A stretch of 64,000 bases of DNA, taken from Rothia sp. (in: high G+C Gram-positive bacteria) (GTDB lineage: Bacteria > Actinomycetota > Actinomycetes > Actinomycetales > Micrococcaceae). The position numbers and the translations under genes are program-made. Below, piece after piece: positions 8,232-17,863 of the stretch (within the stretch, counting starts at the first letter, position 1; each line of letters starts with the position of its first letter). The notes beneath the pieces are model-generated. The model was not told the origin of the DNA. It did no database searches and saw only the letters and a list, made by a program, of their open reading frames with translations. The stretch is from the NCBI RefSeq assembly GCF_030540545.1, contig NZ_JAUNVZ010000003.1, forward strand, positions 232,117 through 296,116, in the 5' to 3' direction.

Positions 8232-9545
8232 ATGAAATTTGGTTCTTCTGCACGCGTGGGCGGATCCCGCCACGCATTCACCCCGGCGCTGCAGCAGCTC
8301 GCTGAGCGCCCGAAGCGCATTAGTATTCTGGGCTCTACAGGTTCGATCGGCACCCAGGCAATGGAGGTTATTGAACACCTGGCTCATCTGGCGGGTACAA
8401 CCCCTGCCGCTGAGAACGCGCCCCTGCGCGTGGCGGCTCTTGCTGCCGGTTCTCGCTCTTTGGAGCTGCTGGCTACCCAGGCGGTAGCAACCCGCGCCGA
8501 GCTGGTGGCAACCAGTGGAGATGAACAGGATGCACAGCGTCTGCGCGAGCTCATTGTCTCTCACGCGGCAGCAGAGAAGATTGAGTACAATCCGCGCATT
8601 GTGCACGGCGAGCGCGCCAGCGTTGAGGCTGCCGCGCACCCGGTGGATACGGTGCTCAATGGCATTACCGGCTCGATTGGGCTGGAACCGACCCTAACCG
8701 CTCTGGAGCACGGCTATCAGGTGGCACTGGCGAATAAGGAATCGCTCATTGCCGGCGGCCCGCTGGTGCGCGCGGCGGTGGATGCCTCGCCCCTGGATCA
8801 GCCTATGATTCCGGTGGATTCTGAACATTCGGCTATTGCTCAGGCTCTTGCCGGTGGCAGTGATGCTGAGATTGACCGCCTGGTGGTGACCGCCTCGGGT
8901 GGTCCTTTCCGCGGTAAGAGCTTGGACGAGCTGCACGATGTGACCCCTGAGCAGGCTCTGGGTCACCCCACCTGGTCTATGGGCATGGTGGTTACCACCA
9001 ACTCGGCAACTATGGTCAATAAGGCTCTGGAGGTGCTCGAAGCGCACTATCTTTTCGGTGTGCCTCTGGAGAAGATTGATGTGGTGGTTCACCCGCAATC
9101 GGTGGTGCATTCCATGGTTCAATTTGTGGACGGCTCCACTCTGGCTCAGGCGTCCCCGCCCTCTATGGTGCTGCCCATTGCTCTGGGGCTGACCTGGCCG
9201 GCTCGTGTCAGCGGCGCGATTCCGCCGTGCGATTGGTCGCAGGCGACCTCCTGGACTTTTGAGCCTCTGGATGAAGAGGTCTTCCCCGCAGTGCAGCTCA
9301 TTAAGCAGGCTGCGGCTGCTGGTGGTACCCACCCGACCGTGTTTAATGCCGCTAATGAGCAGGCGGTTTATGCCTTCCACGAGGGCGCGATTCGTTTTAC
9401 CGATATTGTGCCCACGGTGGCTCGTGTGGTTGCCGAGCATAAGGATAGCGGCGCCTATACCTCCACTGAGAATCTGACCCTTGAGGCTGTGCTTGAGGCG
9501 GAGAAATGGGCTCGTGCGCGCGCTGATGAATTGCTCGGCCGATAA
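8232..9545 (+). CDS. dxr: 1-deoxy-D-xylulose 5-phosphate reductoisomerase
   Basis: Dxr (IspC) converts DXP to 2-C-methyl-D-erythritol 4-phosphate with NADPH, the committed step of the MEP isoprenoid pathway. The 437-aa protein has the NADPH site ISILGSTGSIGTQ (about residue 33 on), NGITGSIGLEPTL, LANKESLIAGG, PVDSEHSAIAQAL, the metal/substrate loop TASGGPFRG, HPTWSMG and HPQSVVHSMVQFVDGS. An upstream in-frame ATG at 8106 would overlap the preceding terminator, so ATG 8232 is the start. It is 114 bases from the site-2 protease gene, with a hairpin between, and ispG of the same pathway lies 1.7 kb downstream. Confidence 0.97.
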   Translation: MKFGSSARVGGSRHAFTPALQQLAERPKRISILGSTGSIGTQAMEVIEHLAHLAGTTPAAENAPLRVAALAAGSRSLELLATQAVATRAELVATSGDEQDAQRLRELIVSHAAAEKIEYNPRIVHGERASVEAAAHPVDTVLNGITGSIGLEPTLTALEHGYQVALANKESLIAGGPLVRAAVDASPLDQPMIPVDSEHSAIAQALAGGSDAEIDRLVVTASGGPFRGKSLDELHDVTPEQALGHPTWSMGMVVTTNSATMVNKALEVLEAHYLFGVPLEKIDVVVHPQSVVHSMVQFVDGSTLAQASPPSMVLPIALGLTWPARVSGAIPPCDWSQATSWTFEPLDEEVFPAVQLIKQAAAAGGTHPTVFNAANEQAVYAFHEGAIRFTDIVPTVARVVAEHKDSGAYTSTENLTLEAVLEAEKWARARADELLGR

Positions 9546-9582
9546 ATAGCGCAGCGACGCACGCTTTAGCGCTTAGAGATAG

Positions 9583-9620
9583 TGGCGGCTCTTTCAGGGT
9601 TTTCTCAGAAAGAGCCGCTA
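9583..9620 (+). terminator. Hairpin between dxr and the site-2 protease gene
   Basis: TGGCGGCTCTTTC pairs with GAAAGAGCCGCTA (one G-T pair) around AGGGTTTTCTCA. No T tract follows, so it may terminate weakly or stabilise the dxr 3' end. Confidence 0.6.
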
Positions 9621-9659
9621 TGCTCTATCACTTAGTCCCCACCGTTTCGTAGGAGAGAT

Positions 9660-11033
9660 ATGGAATTACTGCTCTATATTCTGGGTATGCTGATTATGGC
9701 TGTGGCCATTGGTCTATCCATTGCCCTGCACGAGGTGGGGCATCTGCTGCCCGCCAAGCTCTTTAATGTGCGCGTGCCGCAATATATGATCGGTTTCGGT
9801 AAAACCATTTTTTCTTTTAAAAAGGGTGAAACCGAGTACGGTTTTAAAGCCATCCCCTTGGGCGGCTATATTTCTATGATCGGCATGTACCCGCCTTCTA
9901 GGGCAGAGGCTAAGCAAGCCGTCGAGCACCCCGAGCAGGCTCTGGAGCATCCCGGGTCCACCTCGCCTTTTGCCTCCATGGCGGTAGCAGCTCGCGCGGC
10001 GGATGCTGAGCGCATGCAGCCGGGGGATGAGAACCGCCTCTTTTATAAACTGCCCGTGCTCAAGCGCATGGTCATTATGCTGGGCGGTCCGAGCATGAAC
10101 CTGCTGCTGGCAATTCTCTTTACTACTATTGCCGTCACGGGCTTTGGCTCCGCTAAGCCGACCACCACGGTAGGTGTGGTCTCCGAGTGCGTACCGAGCG
10201 TGAGCGTGAGTGATACGGCGCTAACCTACGGTGAATGCACCGACTCTTCTACCGCCTCCCCGGCAAAGAGCGCGGGCGTGCAGGCGGGGGATAAAATTCT
10301 GCGCGTGGATAATCGTGAGGTGTCTAGCTGGTCTCAGATTTCCGAGGCTATTCGCCAGCACGCAGGTAGCGAGCCGCTGAGCCTGAGCGTGCTGCGCAAT
10401 GGTAGCGAGCAGAGCCTGTCCATTCAGCCTGCGACCATTGTCCGCCCGGTGACCGATAGCAACGGCGAGTACGCGCGCGATGCCCAGGGCAAGTTGCAGC
10501 TGGTTGAGGGCGGTTTTATTGGTATTTCGCCCACCACTCAGCTGAGCCCCGATCCGATGACCCGTGTGCCCGAGGTGCTGGGCGATCAGGTGTCCCGTAT
10601 GGGCAAGGCTATGCTTTCCCTGCCTCAGCGCGTGTGGGATGTGGGCCTAACCCTGGTGACCAATGGAGAGCGTGACAAGGAATCTCCCATGTCCGTGGTG
10701 GGGGTCAGCCGCGTAGCCGGTGAGGTTGCCGCCACCGATAAGATTGACCTGAACGCCAAGGCAGCCACCCTCATTTCCCTGATCGCCAGCATGAACCTCA
10801 TGCTCTTTGTCTTCAACCTGATTCCGCTACTGCCTCTGGATGGCGGTCATGTTGCCGGTGCTCTGTGCGAGAGTATTCGCCGCCTCTGGGCTAAATTGCG
10901 CTCCAAGCCCGATCCCGGTCCCTTTGACCCGGTGAAGATGCTGCCGCTGACCTATGCGGTGGCGGGTGCTTTTGTGCTCATGTCCCTGGTGTTGATTCTG
11001 GCGGATATTTTCAAACCGCTTACTCTCTTCTAG
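9660..11033 (+). CDS. Site-2 intramembrane zinc protease with PDZ domain (RseP/Rip1 family)
   Basis: This M50 metalloprotease cleaves membrane-spanning substrates such as anti-sigma factors; the mycobacterial homologue is Rip1. The 457-aa protein has HEVGH in the first transmembrane segment (SIALHEVGHLLPAK, about residues 20-33). A PDZ domain is centred on GVQAGDKILRVDNREVSSWSQI (about 205-260). The second catalytic motif is NLIPLLPLDGGHVAGAL (near residue 390) in a later membrane segment. The dxr-rseP-ispG order is conserved in Actinobacteria. ATG 9660 follows TAGGAGAGAT. Its substrate cannot be read from the sequence. Confidence 0.95.
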   Translation: MELLLYILGMLIMAVAIGLSIALHEVGHLLPAKLFNVRVPQYMIGFGKTIFSFKKGETEYGFKAIPLGGYISMIGMYPPSRAEAKQAVEHPEQALEHPGSTSPFASMAVAARAADAERMQPGDENRLFYKLPVLKRMVIMLGGPSMNLLLAILFTTIAVTGFGSAKPTTTVGVVSECVPSVSVSDTALTYGECTDSSTASPAKSAGVQAGDKILRVDNREVSSWSQISEAIRQHAGSEPLSLSVLRNGSEQSLSIQPATIVRPVTDSNGEYARDAQGKLQLVEGGFIGISPTTQLSPDPMTRVPEVLGDQVSRMGKAMLSLPQRVWDVGLTLVTNGERDKESPMSVVGVSRVAGEVAATDKIDLNAKAATLISLIASMNLMLFVFNLIPLLPLDGGHVAGALCESIRRLWAKLRSKPDPGPFDPVKMLPLTYAVAGAFVLMSLVLILADIFKPLTLF

Positions 11034-11208
11034 ATCAGCTTTTTAGCACAGCTCACAGGCTCTGCTTGCCCGCTAGTGCGTGCGGAGCGTGAGCCTGCTC
11101 TAAAAGTAACGGTTTAGGTCTACCGTATTAGTGATTTGAGCTGTGCGGTGCCACAATAGAACATTGAATAGCGCATTCGCGCTTGAAAAACGACTTTCGG
11201 AGGATATT

Positions 11209-12372
11209 TTGTCGGTTAGTCTGGGTATGCCCAAGCCCCCCGTGCCGGTTCTGGCACCGCGTCGAGTAACGCGCCAGTTTAAGGTCGGTAGCGTTGGCGT
11301 GGGTTCTGACTCGCCTATTTCGGTGCAGTCCATGACCACCACCAAAACCCACGATATTGGTTCGACCCTGCAGCAGATCGCTGAGCTGACTGCAGCCGGT
11401 TGCGATATTGTGCGCGTGGCGTGCCCCACCGATAAAGACGCTGAGGCTCTGCCCATTATTGCCCAGCAGTCCCGCATTCCGGTGATTGCCGATATTCACT
11501 TCCAGCCCAAGTACGTCTACGCCGCCATTCAGGCAGGCTGTGGTGCGGTGCGCGTGAACCCGGGTAATATCCGCAAGTTCGACGACCAGGTCAAGGAAAT
11601 TGCCCAGATGGCAAGCGACCACGGCACCTCCATTCGTATTGGCGTGAACGCGGGCTCCCTGGATAAGCGTCTGCTGGCAAAGTACGGCTCGGCAACCCCC
11701 GAGGCTCTGGTTGAGTCCGCCGTGTGGGAAGCTTCCCTCTTTGAGGAGCACGGCTTCCGCGATTTCAAGATTTCCGTTAAGCACAATGACCCCGTGGTTA
11801 TGGTGGAGGCATACCGTCAGCTGGCTGCAGCCGGTGACTGGCCCCTGCACCTGGGCGTGACCGAGGCTGGTCCCGCATTCCAGGGCACTATTAAGAGCTC
11901 GGTGGCATTCGGTGCTCTGCTCTCTCAGGGTATTGGCGATACCATTCGCGTGTCTCTGTCCGCTCCTCCGGTGGAAGAGGTCAAGGTCGGTACCAAGATC
12001 CTGGAATCTTTGAACCTGCGCCCGCGCAAGCTCGATATCGTTTCCTGCCCCTCCTGCGGCCGTGCCCAGGTGAACGTGTGGGAACTGGCTGAGAATGTGA
12101 CCAAGGGTCTGGAAGGCATGAAGGTGCCGCTGCGCGTTGCCGTGATGGGTTGTGTGGTGAACGGCCCCGGTGAGGCTCGCGAAGCTGATCTGGGTGTGGC
12201 ATCCGGTAACGGCAAGGGCCAGATCTTCGTCAAGGGTGAGGTTATTAAGACCGTGCCCGAGGATCAGATTGTTGAGACCCTGATTGAAGAAGCGAACCGC
12301 ATTGCTGCCGAAATGGAAGCAAATGGCGAGTACATTCCCGAGGATTCCACTCCTTCGGTGAGCGTAAGCTAA
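11209..12372 (+). CDS. ispG: 4-hydroxy-3-methylbut-2-en-1-yl diphosphate synthase
   Basis: IspG reductively converts MEcPP to HMBPP with a [4Fe-4S] cluster, the penultimate MEP step. The 387-aa protein has [19 protein letters not shown], the TIM-barrel segment [19 protein letters not shown] and the cluster ligands in SCPSCGR and [17 protein letters not shown]. The start is taken as TTG 11209, because CGGAGG lies 5 bases upstream; the frame extends further without a binding site or family similarity. A strong terminator at 12392 closes the dxr-rseP-ispG group. Confidence 0.96.
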   Translation: MSVSLGMPKPPVPVLAPRRVTRQFKVGSVGVGSDSPISVQSMTTTKTHDIGSTLQQIAELTAAGCDIVRVACPTDKDAEALPIIAQQSRIPVIADIHFQPKYVYAAIQAGCGAVRVNPGNIRKFDDQVKEIAQMASDHGTSIRIGVNAGSLDKRLLAKYGSATPEALVESAVWEASLFEEHGFRDFKISVKHNDPVVMVEAYRQLAAAGDWPLHLGVTEAGPAFQGTIKSSVAFGALLSQGIGDTIRVSLSAPPVEEVKVGTKILESLNLRPRKLDIVSCPSCGRAQVNVWELAENVTKGLEGMKVPLRVAVMGCVVNGPGEAREADLGVASGNGKGQIFVKGEVIKTVPEDQIVETLIEEANRIAAEMEANGEYIPEDSTPSVSVS

Positions 12373-12391
12373 AGATAGCGTAGAAAGTAGC

Positions 12392-12436
12392 GGGGCGTGC
12401 GAGGTAGAACCCTTGCACGCCCCTCTTTCTATGCCC
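12392..12436 (+). terminator. Rho-independent terminator after ispG
   Basis: GGGGCGTGC pairs with GCACGCCCC, followed by TC and TTTCTATGCCC (12426-12436). Confidence 0.85.
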
Positions 12437-12470
12437 GTAAAACCTAGGGTAGAGGTAGGAAAAAGCGAGT

Positions 12471-13535
12471 ATGGCTTTGAAAGACTGGATGCAGCGCCTA
12501 AGCAATAGCTCTCGCGCCGCGAGCTCGCGCACCTACCCGCAGCTGCGCGCGGTGGACGAGTACTTGAGCGATCAGCTGGAGTGGATGCTCTATGCCGATA
12601 TGGCGGGTAATCTCTACACCATTGACCAGTACGAACGCCGCGGCCTGCCCGAACGCGCGCCCCGTCTGAGCCCCTCCTATCAGGGTTTTGTGGCGGTTAT
12701 TGACCTCAATGATTCCGGCCAGGAGTATGTACGTTCGGCCATGCTCATGGGCGTCAATAGCCTGCCGATTCGCTGCGAGGAGGCCGATCGACAGGCTTTT
12801 GCCCGCCTGCTGCTGGAATCCTCCCAGCTGCGCGCTCTCTTTGGACCGAGCGAAGAAGTGCTGCCCCTGTGGGATGCAATGAATGAGCTCTACCGCGAGC
12901 GCACCGGAGAAAATATTAAGCCTTTCTCACCGCGCCCGAATCAGCCCCTGCTGTATCTAGCTCCCGAGACATCATTGGAAGAGCTGCTGAGCATTCAGCG
13001 TCTGAACTCCGCTCTGGCTGCTCTGCCCGCTGAGCTACCGAAAATTCAATTCTGGCGTAACCCTGCGGGAGAGAAAAGGGACAGCAACACCCAGGAAAGC
13101 ATGAGCCCCGCACGCTGGGCTCAAGCATCCGACTCTCATGTGCTGGTACCGGCAGCTGCCGCCATGTACAGCGAAGAACTGGGCTATAACCCTTTGGACC
13201 GCTACGGCAGCGCCTATGTGGAGAGCGTGCAGCGCCTTATCGAGGAACAGCGCAGCGTGATCATTAGCGACACGAGCGGCCGCGTGATTTTCAAAACCGA
13301 TGCGGGTATTTCCTCTGACTCCATGGCGCAAATTCAGGGTGTGTGGCTGCACCCGGATTATCGCGGTAGGGGATTGAGCACCCTGCTTTTCGCCCACACC
13401 TGCGCCCTGCTGCGCACCCGCTGGGAGCATATTACCCTCTACGTTAATGATTACAATGCGCCCGCCCTGGCGCTCTATGAGCGTACCGGCTGGGAGGATA
13501 TCGGTTCGCTCAGTACCTTTATTATCAGGGTCTAA
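12471..13535 (+). CDS. GNAT family N-acetyltransferase (DUF4081-type N-terminal domain)
   Basis: The C-terminal third is a GNAT domain. The acetyl-CoA binding motif is GVWLHPDYRGRGLSTLLFAH (about residues 288-307), followed by TLYVNDYNAPALALYERTGWEDIG. The N-terminal ~200 residues resemble the DUF4081 region that accompanies this GNAT in Actinobacteria, where it usually sits between ispG and proS, as here. The 354-aa length fits, although there is a Ser/Gln-rich insertion around residues 200-215. The substrate is unknown. ATG 12471 is preceded by GGAAAAAGCGAGT. About 100 bases separate it from proS, with no terminator seen. Confidence 0.85.
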   Translation: MALKDWMQRLSNSSRAASSRTYPQLRAVDEYLSDQLEWMLYADMAGNLYTIDQYERRGLPERAPRLSPSYQGFVAVIDLNDSGQEYVRSAMLMGVNSLPIRCEEADRQAFARLLLESSQLRALFGPSEEVLPLWDAMNELYRERTGENIKPFSPRPNQPLLYLAPETSLEELLSIQRLNSALAALPAELPKIQFWRNPAGEKRDSNTQESMSPARWAQASDSHVLVPAAAAMYSEELGYNPLDRYGSAYVESVQRLIEEQRSVIISDTSGRVIFKTDAGISSDSMAQIQGVWLHPDYRGRGLSTLLFAHTCALLRTRWEHITLYVNDYNAPALALYERTGWEDIGSLSTFIIRV

Positions 13536-13633
13536 AAGGGCTATCCGTGCGCTAGAGACAGAGCAGCAAGAGCATAAACCCGGTAGAATGGTGAGTAACT
13601 ATGCTCATTTAACCCCAACCCCGGGAGGAAAAC

Positions 13634-15451
13634 GTGGTTCTTCGTCTCTCCAACCTCTTCGTGCGCACCCTGCGTGAAGACCCCGTCGACGCTGAAGTCG
13701 CCAGCCACAAGCTGCTGGTGCGCGCCGGCTACATTCGCCGCGCGGCTCCCGGCGTGTACACCTGGCTGCCCCTGGGTCTGAAGGTGCTGCGCAAGGTCGA
13801 GGCTATCGTCCGCGAAGAAATGGAAGCCATTGGCGCGCAGGAAGTACACTTCCCCGCCCTGCTGCCTCGCGAACCCTATGAGGCAACCAACCGCTGGGAT
13901 GAATACGGCGATAACCTTTTCCGCCTCAAGGACCGCCGCGGCACCGATATGCTGCTGGCTCCCACCCACGAGGAAATGTTCACCCTGCTGGTCAAGGATC
14001 TGTACTCCTCCTACAAGGATCTGCCCCTGACCCTCTTCCAGATTCAGACCAAGTACCGCGACGAGGCACGCCCCCGTGCGGGCCTGCTGCGCGGCCGTGA
14101 ATTCGTCATGAAGGACTCCTACTCCTTCACCATTGACGATGAGGGCCTGAACGAAGCCTATATGGCACACCGCGCCGCCTATGAGCGTATCTTCAAGCGC
14201 CTGGGTCTGGAGATTGTTATTGTGACCGCACAGTCCGGCGCGATGGGTGGCTCCCGCAGTGAAGAATTCCTGCACCCCATTGCCATTGGTGAAGACACTT
14301 TCGTGCGCTCGCCCGGCGGCTACGCAGCTAATGTTGAGGCTGTGACCACCGTGGTACCCGAGGAGCTGCCCATTGACGAATCCACCCCGGCAGCTATTGT
14401 GCTGGACACCCCGGATTCGCCCACCATTGAGACCCTGGTTGAGCGCATGCGTGAGCTGCACGGCGCAGATTTTGCAGAGCTGAGCGCAGATCAGACCCTC
14501 AAGTGCTTTATCGGTGCTGTGACCACCCCCGAGGGCGAGCGTAAGCTCTTTGCTATCGGTGTACCCGGTGACCGCGCCGTGGATCTGGGTCGTGTTGAGG
14601 TCAATATTGGTGCTCTCATGGGCATCGGCGGCGAGGTTGAGGTCGAAGCCGCCAATGATGAGGATCTGGCAAAGTTCCCGCAGTTGGTCAAGGGCTACAT
14701 TGGCCCCGGCCTGTCCCTGGATGCACCGCTGCTGGGCGCCTCCACTGAAGAGCGCGAGAGCGCCACCGGTATTCCCTTCTTCGTTGACCCCCGCGTGGTG
14801 CGCGGTAGCCGCTGGGTAACCGGCGCTAATGAGGCAGGCAAGCATGTGGGCAATCTGGTCTACGGCCGTGATTTTATCGCCGATGGCGTGATTGAGGCCT
14901 GCGAGGTGCGCGAGGGCGACCCGGCTCCCGATGGTTCCGGTCCTCTCTCTGCCGCTCGCGGTATTGAAATGGGTCATATTTTCCAGCTGGGTCGTAAGTA
15001 CGCCGAGGCACTGGGCCTGAAGGTTCTGGACGCTAACGGCAAGCAGCAGGTTGTGACCATGGGCTCCTACGGTGTGGGTGTCACCCGCGCCCTGGCAGCT
15101 ATTGCCGAGGGTAATCACGACGATAAGGGTCTGATCTGGCCGCGTCATTTGGCACCGGCTGATATTCACATTGTGCTCACCGGCAAGGACGAAGCATCCC
15201 GCGAATACGCAGAGAGCCTCTCTTCCGAATTGGAAGCAGCTGGCGTGCAGGTTCTGCTCGATGACCGCCCCAAGACCAGCCCCGGCGTGAAGTTTGGCGA
15301 TGCCGAGCTGCTGGGCGTACCCACCATCCTGGTGATTGGTCGCGGTTTCAAGGACGGTCTGCTTGAGCTCAAGGATCGCCGTAGTGGCGAGGCTCGCGAG
15401 ATTGCCGTTGGGGATGCTGTATCCCAGGTACTGACCGAGATTGGTCGCTAA
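13634..15451 (+). CDS. proS: Prolyl-tRNA synthetase
   Basis: ProS charges tRNA-Pro. The 605-aa bacterial-type class II enzyme has motif 2 ([26 protein letters not shown]), an inserted editing domain between motifs 2 and 3 (about residues 225-410, with LKCFIGAV and GVPGDRAVD), motif 3 ([28 protein letters not shown]) and a C-terminal anticodon-binding domain (ADIHIVL ... [30 protein letters not shown]). GTG 13634 follows GGGAGGAAAAC. Nine bases separate it from rimP, so it probably leads the proS-rimP-nusA transcript. Confidence 0.98.
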   Translation: MVLRLSNLFVRTLREDPVDAEVASHKLLVRAGYIRRAAPGVYTWLPLGLKVLRKVEAIVREEMEAIGAQEVHFPALLPREPYEATNRWDEYGDNLFRLKDRRGTDMLLAPTHEEMFTLLVKDLYSSYKDLPLTLFQIQTKYRDEARPRAGLLRGREFVMKDSYSFTIDDEGLNEAYMAHRAAYERIFKRLGLEIVIVTAQSGAMGGSRSEEFLHPIAIGEDTFVRSPGGYAANVEAVTTVVPEELPIDESTPAAIVLDTPDSPTIETLVERMRELHGADFAELSADQTLKCFIGAVTTPEGERKLFAIGVPGDRAVDLGRVEVNIGALMGIGGEVEVEAANDEDLAKFPQLVKGYIGPGLSLDAPLLGASTEERESATGIPFFVDPRVVRGSRWVTGANEAGKHVGNLVYGRDFIADGVIEACEVREGDPAPDGSGPLSAARGIEMGHIFQLGRKYAEALGLKVLDANGKQQVVTMGSYGVGVTRALAAIAEGNHDDKGLIWPRHLAPADIHIVLTGKDEASREYAESLSSELEAAGVQVLLDDRPKTSPGVKFGDAELLGVPTILVIGRGFKDGLLELKDRRSGEAREIAVGDAVSQVLTEIGR

Positions 15452-15460
15452 GGAGTAATT

Positions 15461-16114
15461 ATGGCGTATAAGCCCAAGCGCAGCTCCCTGAAAAAAGCTG
15501 CCCCCAATGCTCGCGCTCGTCGCGCCGCATCCCGCGGCTCCATTCAGCGCCCCCGCGAGGAGGCCGTTGAGCCCGCTATTGTTCGCGTGGGTACCCGTCC
15601 CATGAGCCAGGAAGAGGCAGCGGCGGCTATTGAGCCGGTGCTGGCTGAATTCTCCCTGGTGTTGGAGGGTCTGAAGCTCAGTGGCCCGGTTGCGAATCGC
15701 ACCCTGACCATTACCGTGGACTACACCGAGGACCGCAGCGACCAGCTTTCCCTGGACTCTCTGGGTGAGATTTCTCAGGCATTCTCCGCGGCACTGGATC
15801 GTGCCGATGAGAAGGATGAGTTCTACCCCTATGAGCTGCAGGTTTCCTCCCCGGGTGCTACCCGTGCGCTGGTTGAGCGCCGTCACTGGCTGCGCTCGCG
15901 CGGCCGCCTGATTGCTGTCACCGCAGCCGATGGTACCGAGTATCTGGCTCGTTTGGATGAGGTGAGCGATGAGGGCCCGGTGCTGCAGCGTAAGAAGCAG
16001 ACCAAGAAGGGACAGAAGGAGTCCTATCACCCCGCCGCCACCGTGGCGTGGGAGGATATTAGCTCCGCTCATGTCGAAATTGATTTCAATTCTGCCTCTG
16101 AGCCGGTAGAATAG
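15461..16114 (+). CDS. rimP: Ribosome maturation factor RimP
   Basis: RimP helps assemble the 30S head, near S12/S19. The 217-aa protein is longer than the usual 150-170 because of a basic, Ala/Arg-rich N-terminal extension of about 45 residues. The domain proper follows: VLAEFSLVLEGLKLSG, LTITVDYTEDRSDQLSLDSLGEISQAFSAALD, YELQVSSPGATRALVERRHW, and an SH3-like end. It lies directly before nusA, the usual neighbour. ATG 15461 follows AAGGAGTAATT, nine bases after proS. Confidence 0.94.
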   Translation: MAYKPKRSSLKKAAPNARARRAASRGSIQRPREEAVEPAIVRVGTRPMSQEEAAAAIEPVLAEFSLVLEGLKLSGPVANRTLTITVDYTEDRSDQLSLDSLGEISQAFSAALDRADEKDEFYPYELQVSSPGATRALVERRHWLRSRGRLIAVTAADGTEYLARLDEVSDEGPVLQRKKQTKKGQKESYHPAATVAWEDISSAHVEIDFNSASEPVE

Positions 16115-16137
16115 AAGTAATCTTTATAGCGTTTACC

Positions 16138-16167
16138 CTCTGCGTGGCTCCCCAAGAGCCAGCAGAG
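16138..16167 (+). promoter_or_regulatory. First hairpin in the rimP-nusA intergenic leader
   Basis: CTCTGC (16138-16143) pairs with GCAGAG (16162-16167), with GGCTC/GAGCC inside and a CCCAA loop. No T tract follows. Confidence 0.6.
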
Positions 16168-16192
16168 TGTAGGCGAATGAATCCGTTCGGGA

Positions 16193-16240
16193 GCCGGGGT
16201 TCATTATCAATGCGAGAACGTTGATAATGGGTACCCCGGC
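16193..16240 (+). promoter_or_regulatory. Large hairpin in the nusA leader
   Basis: GCCGGGGT (16193-16200) pairs with ACCCCGGC (16233-16240), and CATTATCAA (16202-16210) with TTGATAATG (16221-16229). This gives 17 pairs with a 1-versus-3-base internal loop and a 10-base loop. The structure ends 21 bases before the nusA ATG and has no T tract. Confidence 0.8.
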
Positions 16241-16261
16241 GCCGTGCTACATGAAAGGCTG

Positions 16262-17323
16262 ATGAACGTGGACAATAATATGACCATTGACCTAGGAACC
16301 ATGCAGGCGCTCTCTAAGATGCGCAATATCCCCATGGATGAGATCTTCGCCCTGGTGGAAAACGCCCTGGTTCTTGCCTACTCCAAGCAGCCCGGCGCCA
16401 TTAAGAACTCCCGCGCGCAGATCGACCGCGTGACCGGTGACTTCGTTATCCTCGCACCCGAGGTGGACGAAAACGGCGAGGTCATTGACGAATTCGACGA
16501 CACCCCCAACAACTTTGGTCGTATTGCAGCCTCGACCGTGCGTCAGGTGCTGCAGCAGCGCCTGCGCGATGCAGAGGACACCGCGGTGCTGGGCGAGTTC
16601 CGCGACCGCGAGGGCACCCTGGTGTCCGGGCAGATTCTGCCCGGCGGCAAGGGCGGCCACGTGCAGGTTGACCTGGGCACCGTTGAGGCGATCCTGCCCG
16701 CACACGAGCAGGTTCCCGGCGAGAAGTACCCCCTGGGCAGCCGCAAGCGCTTCTACCTGCTCAATGCCTCCCGCGGCAATAAGGGTCCCTCGGTAACCCT
16801 CTCTCGCACCCACCCGAACCTGGTGCTGCGCCTGTTCGAGCAGAACGTACCCGAGATCGAGGGCGGTCTGGTGCGCATTGAGTCCATTGCCCGCGAGGCA
16901 GGCCACCGCTCCAAGATTGCTGTATCTGCAACCAAGCCCGGTCTGAACGCTAAGGGCGCCTGCATTGGCGATATGGGTGCCCGCGTGCGCGCCGTGACCG
17001 AAGAGCTGAACGACGAGAAGATCGATATTGTCGACTACTCCAAGGACCCGGCTGAGTTCATTGCTGCGGCTCTGTCCCCGGCAAAGGTGAGCACCGTGCT
17101 GGTGCTTAGCCCCGAGAACTTCTCGGCTCGCGCGGTGGTTCCCGATGATCAGCTCTCCCTGGCTATTGGCCGCGAGGGTCAGAACGCTCGCCTGGCTGCT
17201 AAGCTGACCGGCTGGCGCATCGATATTATGCCCGAGTCCAAGTACGCTCAGTTGCGTGCCGAAGAGGAAGTTGCCGCACGCGTGCAGGCAAGCCTTGAGG
17301 ACGAGGCTGAAGGCGAAGAGTAA
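16262..17323 (+). CDS. nusA: Transcription termination/antitermination factor NusA
   Basis: NusA binds RNA polymerase and nascent RNA and modulates pausing, termination and antitermination. The 353-aa product has the N-terminal polymerase-binding domain (LVENALVLAYSKQPG), an S1 domain (GTLVSGQILPGGKGGHVQVDLG), and KH1/KH2 (RTHPNLVLRLFEQNVPEI, AREAGHRSKIAV, GACIGDMGARVRAVTEELNDEKIDIVDYS, AIGREGQNARLAAKLTGWRIDI). It lacks the C-terminal repeats of enterobacterial NusA, as is normal in Actinobacteria. The start is uncertain: ATG 16262 lies close to GAAAGG, and GTG 16268 has better spacing. It belongs with rimP upstream and ylxR-infB downstream. Confidence 0.95.
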   Translation: MNVDNNMTIDLGTMQALSKMRNIPMDEIFALVENALVLAYSKQPGAIKNSRAQIDRVTGDFVILAPEVDENGEVIDEFDDTPNNFGRIAASTVRQVLQQRLRDAEDTAVLGEFRDREGTLVSGQILPGGKGGHVQVDLGTVEAILPAHEQVPGEKYPLGSRKRFYLLNASRGNKGPSVTLSRTHPNLVLRLFEQNVPEIEGGLVRIESIAREAGHRSKIAVSATKPGLNAKGACIGDMGARVRAVTEELNDEKIDIVDYSKDPAEFIAAALSPAKVSTVLVLSPENFSARAVVPDDQLSLAIGREGQNARLAAKLTGWRIDIMPESKYAQLRAEEEVAARVQASLEDEAEGEE

Positions 17324-17465
17324 TAACTCGCCTGAAACCCTATTGGTTAATAACCTCAATGGTTAATAGCTATTAGGCTTTGTATCTTCCCGTTTAACCT
17401 GCCCGCGGGGCAGCGAGGCACTATGCCTTAGCTCTCCCGGGCGGGATTAAGCGCGCATTAAGAGA

Positions 17466-17471
17466 TACACT
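17466..17471 (+). promoter_or_regulatory. Candidate -10 box before ylxR-infB
   Basis: TACACT lies 87 bases before ylxR. A 19-codon ORF begins only 4 bases after it (ATG 17476, stop 17533-17535), which is too close for a standard leaderless start. Confidence 0.35.
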
Positions 17472-17557
17472 AGAGATGTACCCCTGTGCGGGCCAGCTGC
17501 ATGCTGCCCGCGCATTGGTGTGTGATGACCAATGAACCCTACCGGAAAGGGGAGGAT

Positions 17558-17863
17558 ATGAGCGTTTCCTATGCTCCCACCCGTACCTGCATTGGTTGTC
17601 GTCAGCACGATGTACAGCAGGCTATGCTGAAAATCGTGCGAACCGGTGAAACCGGAACCGTAGATTCCGTGAACCTGGCGGTGGATGCGCATCGTGCTCT
17701 GCCCGGTCGCGGCGCCTGGATACACCCTTCTGAATCCTGCCTGGCTATGGCGGTTAAGAAGAATGCCCCGGCGCGCGCCTTCAAACAGGCTATATCGCGA
17801 TCCGCGCTGGCTGCCTTTGAACAGGCGGTGCGTGAGCATATTCCCGCCAAGGACACCCACTAA
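17558..17863 (+). CDS. ylxR: YlxR-family RNA-binding protein (DUF448)
   Basis: The 101-aa protein has the YlxR fold signatures: PTRTCIGCRQ at the N-terminus and GRGAWIHPSESCLAMAVKKNAPARAFKQ, with conserved Cys and basic residues. YlxR genes sit between nusA and infB in most Gram-positive bacteria. The protein has been proposed to bind RNA or modulate RNase P or transcription. ATG 17558 has a strong AAAGGGGAGG upstream. Confidence 0.93.
   Translation: MSVSYAPTRTCIGCRQHDVQQAMLKIVRTGETGTVDSVNLAVDAHRALPGRGAWIHPSESCLAMAVKKNAPARAFKQAISRSALAAFEQAVREHIPAKDTH

Noticed and set aside
13541-16072. Very long minus-strand open frame (843 codons) opposite proS-rimP
   Set aside because: It lies antisense to two clear core genes, has low-complexity composition typical of mirror frames in GC-rich DNA, and has no binding site or family similarity.
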